Shown here in pieces: positions 4,758-6,875 of a stretch of DNA of 6,875 nucleotides. The notes under the pieces were generated by a model. It was not told the origin of the DNA and did no database searches. It worked only from the letters and a program-made list of their open reading frames with translations. Numbering within the stretch: position 1 is the stretch's first letter; every line of letters begins with the position of its first letter. The position numbers and the translations under genes were made by a program. The DNA is from Deltaproteobacteria bacterium (GTDB taxonomy: Bacteria; Myxococcota_A; Bradymonadia; UBA7976; VGTA01), in contig VGTA01000167.1 of the NCBI GenBank assembly GCA_016874875.1, forward strand, positions 1 to 6,875. The letters are read 5' to 3'.

Positions 4758-6875
4758 ATGTGGCTGAGCCCCCCACTCTGCGTCGCGCAGAGCGCTCGCG
4801 CGTACACGAACAGACGCACCGCGCCAAGCGCCCCTCTCGCGCTCTCCCTCGCGCTCTCCCTCGCGCTCCCCCTCGCGCTCTCCCTCGCCCTCGCGCTGCT
4901 CTCGCCCGGCGCGGCGCGCGCGGAGGTGCCTGGCTTTACCCTCAACATGCTCAGTCCCAGCGACGGCGAGTGCGTGTCGAGCGAGTACACCGAGGCGGAC
5001 CCGTTCGGGGGCGGATTTATCAACGGCGAGGCGCAGCCGATCTCGAGCACTCGCGTCCGCTTCGCGCTCTCCTCACCGCCGCCCGACCCGCTCTCCATCG
5101 CCCTGCGCGTGGGCTCCGTCACCCCCGCCTTCGCGCAGCCCCCCCCCCCCCCCCGCCCCAACTGGAGCTTTGGCCAAGACCCCGTCGCCGCCTGCGGCGG
5201 GCAGGGCTACTGCATCTTTACGCGCAAGTGCATCTGCTTTGATGACCGCGACTGCAGCGGCGGGGCGGGGGTGTGCCGCCCCGACCAGACCTGCGGCTGC
5301 GCCTCGGACGCGCAGTGTGGGGTGGGGCAGGTGTGCAGCGAGCAGGGGGTGTGCGCGTGCGGCGACAGCCGGGCCTGCGGCGCGGGGCAGACCTGCCGCC
5401 CCGACGGCGCGTGCACCTGCGCCACGAGCGACGACTGCGGCGACGGCCTCGTCTGCTCGGGCGGCGTCTGCGGTCAGCCGAGCGCCTCCGATGTGACCTA
5501 CCTCGACGTGCCCAACCCCGCCGACGGGCTAGTGGTGGAGACGAATCTACCCCCCGGCGTGACCGACGCGCCCGCCCTCAGCCTCTCCGTCACCGCCACC
5601 TCGCAGCTCAGCGGGCAGGTGCTCACCGCCGCCAGCGTGGGCTTCTCCCTCGACCGCCAGTTCCCCGTCCTGCGCCAGACCGACTTCTGCGCCAACGACG
5701 CCGCCTGCGGCGCCGGGCGGGTGTGCGACCAGGCGCGCAAGCGGTGCGTGACCCCCGCGCAGGCGGCCCTCGGCCCCTGCCGCCCCGAGGACGACCTCTC
5801 GGGCGCCCTCCCCCCCACCTACGTCCTCTCCGACAACCTCGACGCCGCCCCGCAGGTGGTCCACCTGCCCACGCAGCAGCGCGGCTGCTTCACCACGCAG
5901 CGCCTGCTGCTCAAGGACTCCTGCGGCAACGCGCAGGTGGTGGGGCTCACCAGCCAGCGCGCGCCCCTGCCGGGGGAGCTGCAGGCGAGCCTCGAGGGCT
6001 TCCGCTGCTTTGGGGAGCCCTGCGACACCGGCGTCACGGGCACACCCCTCGCCGACGGCGGCAGCGCGGCGCGCGCGCTCGTCCGCCCGCGCGTGAGCGC
6101 CCCCGATGGCTGCTACGAGTACGCCAGCGCCACCATCAGCGACGTGGTGCAGGGCGCCGCCGTTAACCCGCGCCTCCACTTCGGCGATGAGATTCTCGAG
6201 GCGACGCCGGCGCAGGTGATGTCGAGTCGCGCTCTGCCCAACCCCGCCGGCGGCGTCCGCGTGGTGCACGGCGGCCCCTTCAGCCTCACCGACGGCGCCA
6301 CCCTCGAGGTGACCACCAGCGGCGTCACCGAGGTGGTCACGTTCCGCGCCGCCGATTTCTTTAACATCTCCGAGGCGCTCAACATCGACGTGCTGCGCGC
6401 CGTCAACACGCAGCTCTCAGAGGCCTTTATGTTCCTCGACGGGGCGTCGCTGATGCTCCGCTCCCGCCGCCTCGGCGCCGGCGTCACCCTCGAGGTGGGG
6501 GGCAGCGCCGCCGCCGCCCTCGGCTTCACCGCCGAGTTTGAGAGCGACGCGGCGGAGGGCGGCGGCGACGGCGCGCGCCGCGTGTCGATGGCCGTCTACG
6601 CCTGCAACCAGCCCACGCCGCTCGTGACCGACACCTTTGACGTGACCATCCTCACCTCTCAGGAGATCTCCATCGGCGGCCCCTTCTCGGTGACGGAGGG
6701 GGCGCCGCTCACGGTGAGCGCGCAGCGCGTGTTTGTGCCGAGGGAGTTTGGGGCCATCGCGCGCATCGAGTGGGACGTGGACGGCGACGGCGTCTTTGAG
6801 CCCGCCCTCACGCGCGACTTTGACCCCGCCGTGGAGGCGCTCAACGGGAGCGTCGCGGAGGGCTCGGCGGTGGAG
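4758..6875 (+). CDS. Secreted Cys-rich multidomain protein with PKD-like module (3' end outside window)
   Basis: Seen: an open frame of 706 codons from ATG 4758 to the window end with no stop; an in-frame TAA at 4707 lies upstream. Residues 1-55 look like a signal peptide: a long N-region with an Arg pair (19-20), a core of ALSL repeats (28-47) and cleavage after ARA (53-55). Residues 128-132 are five prolines on a C tract. Residues 146-238 contain four Cys cassettes (C-x5-C-x5/6-C-x4/5-C) joined by C-x-C linkers, and a fifth copy is at 311-330. A beta-rich region with scattered Cys (340-455) is followed by a module at about 505-590 (VVTFRAADFFNISEALN ... GSAAAALGF) resembling one common in phage tail-type proteins. 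A PKD/Ig-like domain begins at about 637, with WDVDGDGVFEP (672-682) resembling PKD domains and possible calcium ligands. No enzyme motif is visible. Inference: an exported surface or adhesion protein, divergent from the lipoprotein that bears the same Cys cassette. The intact frame, GC-rich third positions and conserved Cys spacing support coding. Confidence 0.88.
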   Translation, partial: MWLSPPLCVAQSARAYTNRRTAPSAPLALSLALSLALPLALSLALALLSPGAARAEVPGFTLNMLSPSDGECVSSEYTEADPFGGGFINGEAQPISSTRVRFALSSPPPDPLSIALRVGSVTPAFAQPPPPPRPNWSFGQDPVAACGGQGYCIFTRKCICFDDRDCSGGAGVCRPDQTCGCASDAQCGVGQVCSEQGVCACGDSRACGAGQTCRPDGACTCATSDDCGDGLVCSGGVCGQPSASDVTYLDVPNPADGLVVETNLPPGVTDAPALSLSVTATSQLSGQVLTAASVGFSLDRQFPVLRQTDFCANDAACGAGRVCDQARKRCVTPAQAALGPCRPEDDLSGALPPTYVLSDNLDAAPQVVHLPTQQRGCFTTQRLLLKDSCGNAQVVGLTSQRAPLPGELQASLEGFRCFGEPCDTGVTGTPLADGGSAARALVRPRVSAPDGCYEYASATISDVVQGAAVNPRLHFGDEILEATPAQVMSSRALPNPAGGVRVVHGGPFSLTDGATLEVTTSGVTEVVTFRAADFFNISEALNIDVLRAVNTQLSEAFMFLDGASLMLRSRRLGAGVTLEVGGSAAAALGFTAEFESDAAEGGGDGARRVSMAVYACNQPTPLVTDTFDVTILTSQEISIGGPFSVTEGAPLTVSAQRVFVPREFGAIARIEWDVDGDGVFEPALTRDFDPAVEALNGSVAEGSAVE
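4839..4886 (+). repeat. Four-unit 12-bp repeat encoding the signal-peptide core of the rightward protein
   Basis: GCGCTCTCCCTC occurs at 4839, 4851 and 4875, with GCGCTCCCCCTC at 4863. Each unit encodes ALSL (ALPL in the variant), and a partial unit GCCCTC follows at 4887. Together they build nearly the whole hydrophobic core of the signal peptide. The units differ in sequence from those in the lipoprotein gene, so the two tracts probably arose independently by slippage. Confidence 0.9.
5139..5154 (+). repeat. Sixteen-base C homopolymer inside the rightward gene
   Basis: Sixteen consecutive C residues encode five prolines and the first base of an Arg codon, between the N-terminal export region and the Cys-rich region. 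Known: long poly-C tracts are prone to slippage and act as on/off switches in some bacteria. A change of one or two bases here would put everything after residue 132 out of frame. Downstream the frame is clearly intact in this sequence. Confidence 0.9.
5193..5474 (+). other. Cys-cassette region of the rightward protein
   Basis: Residues 146-239 contain repeated four-Cys units such as CASDAQCGVGQVCSEQGVC and CGDSRACGAGQTCRPDGAC. The last Cys of one unit and the first of the next are separated by a single residue. This is a disulfide-knot style expected only in exported proteins. The same unit occurs in the divergent lipoprotein. Confidence 0.8.
6270..6527 (+). other. Module resembling a phage tail-type repeat domain within the rightward protein
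   Basis: Residues 505-590 follow a pattern I recall from many phage tail or sheath-like and large hypothetical surface proteins: a short beta pair (LTDGATLEVTTSG), then VVTFRAADF, a helix with an NIS.A...V...VN..L pattern, a beta pair ending in S.RLGAGVTLEV, and a GG/GS..AAALGF close. I cannot name a family accession for it. Here it is flanked by ordinary secreted-protein sequence and shows no other phage gene nearby. Confidence 0.45.

Noticed and set aside
4456..4827. Minus-strand open frame through the intergenic region
   Set aside because: It reads through the 11-bp array, whose period is not a codon multiple, gives no plausible protein, and overlaps the start of the lipoprotein gene.
4806..4838. 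Tat signal motif in the rightward protein (TNRRTAP)
   Set aside because: The Arg pair lacks the hydrophobic residue at the +2 position after the Arg pair, and the very hydrophobic Ala/Leu core suits the Sec route.
5273..6166. Plus-strand 297-codon frame overlapping the rightward gene in another register
   Set aside because: Arg-rich translation without motifs; the overlapping frame from 4758 has a signal peptide, regular Cys spacing and a PKD-like start.

Overview
This is a very GC-rich window (roughly three quarters G+C by eye, codon third positions almost all G or C). It carries large extracellular proteins built from Cys-rich cassettes and beta-sandwich modules, an outer lipoprotein and a formylglycine-generating-enzyme (FGE)-like protein. 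That mix suggests a Myxococcota or Bradymonadota-type deltaproteobacterial lineage. No rRNA, tRNA or housekeeping marker is present, so the taxonomy is inference.

Layout: two genes on the minus strand run leftward, and one gene on the plus strand runs rightward off the window end. A 298-bp divergent intergenic region (4460-4757) separates the two directions. Leftward, a 972-residue lipoprotein (1541-4459) has an acidic linker, about seven four-Cys cassettes and five PPC-like beta-sandwich modules. It is followed after 6 bp by a 508-residue FGE-fold protein (8-1534) that lacks the FGE catalytic cysteines and carries a tandem-repeat insert in that domain. Rightward, a secreted protein (4758 to beyond 6875, 706 residues visible) has a repeat-built signal peptide, a run of prolines on a 16-base C tract, four Cys cassettes, a beta-rich region, a module resembling one common in phage tail-type proteins, and the start of a PKD-like domain.

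The intergenic region holds the most unusual structure: eight head-to-tail copies of an 11-bp element (consensus GCGGGCGTTGA, 4515-4602). They are spaced at about one helical turn and end exactly where the -35 element of the leftward operon would lie. Separately, all three genes contain in-frame 12-bp tandem repeats, two of them in signal-peptide cores.

Working model (inference): the two divergent units encode a co-regulated set of cell-surface proteins sharing the same Cys cassette, controlled from the 11-bp array, with several repeat tracts that could vary in length. I recognise no named pathway or described system, and no gene symbol can be assigned.
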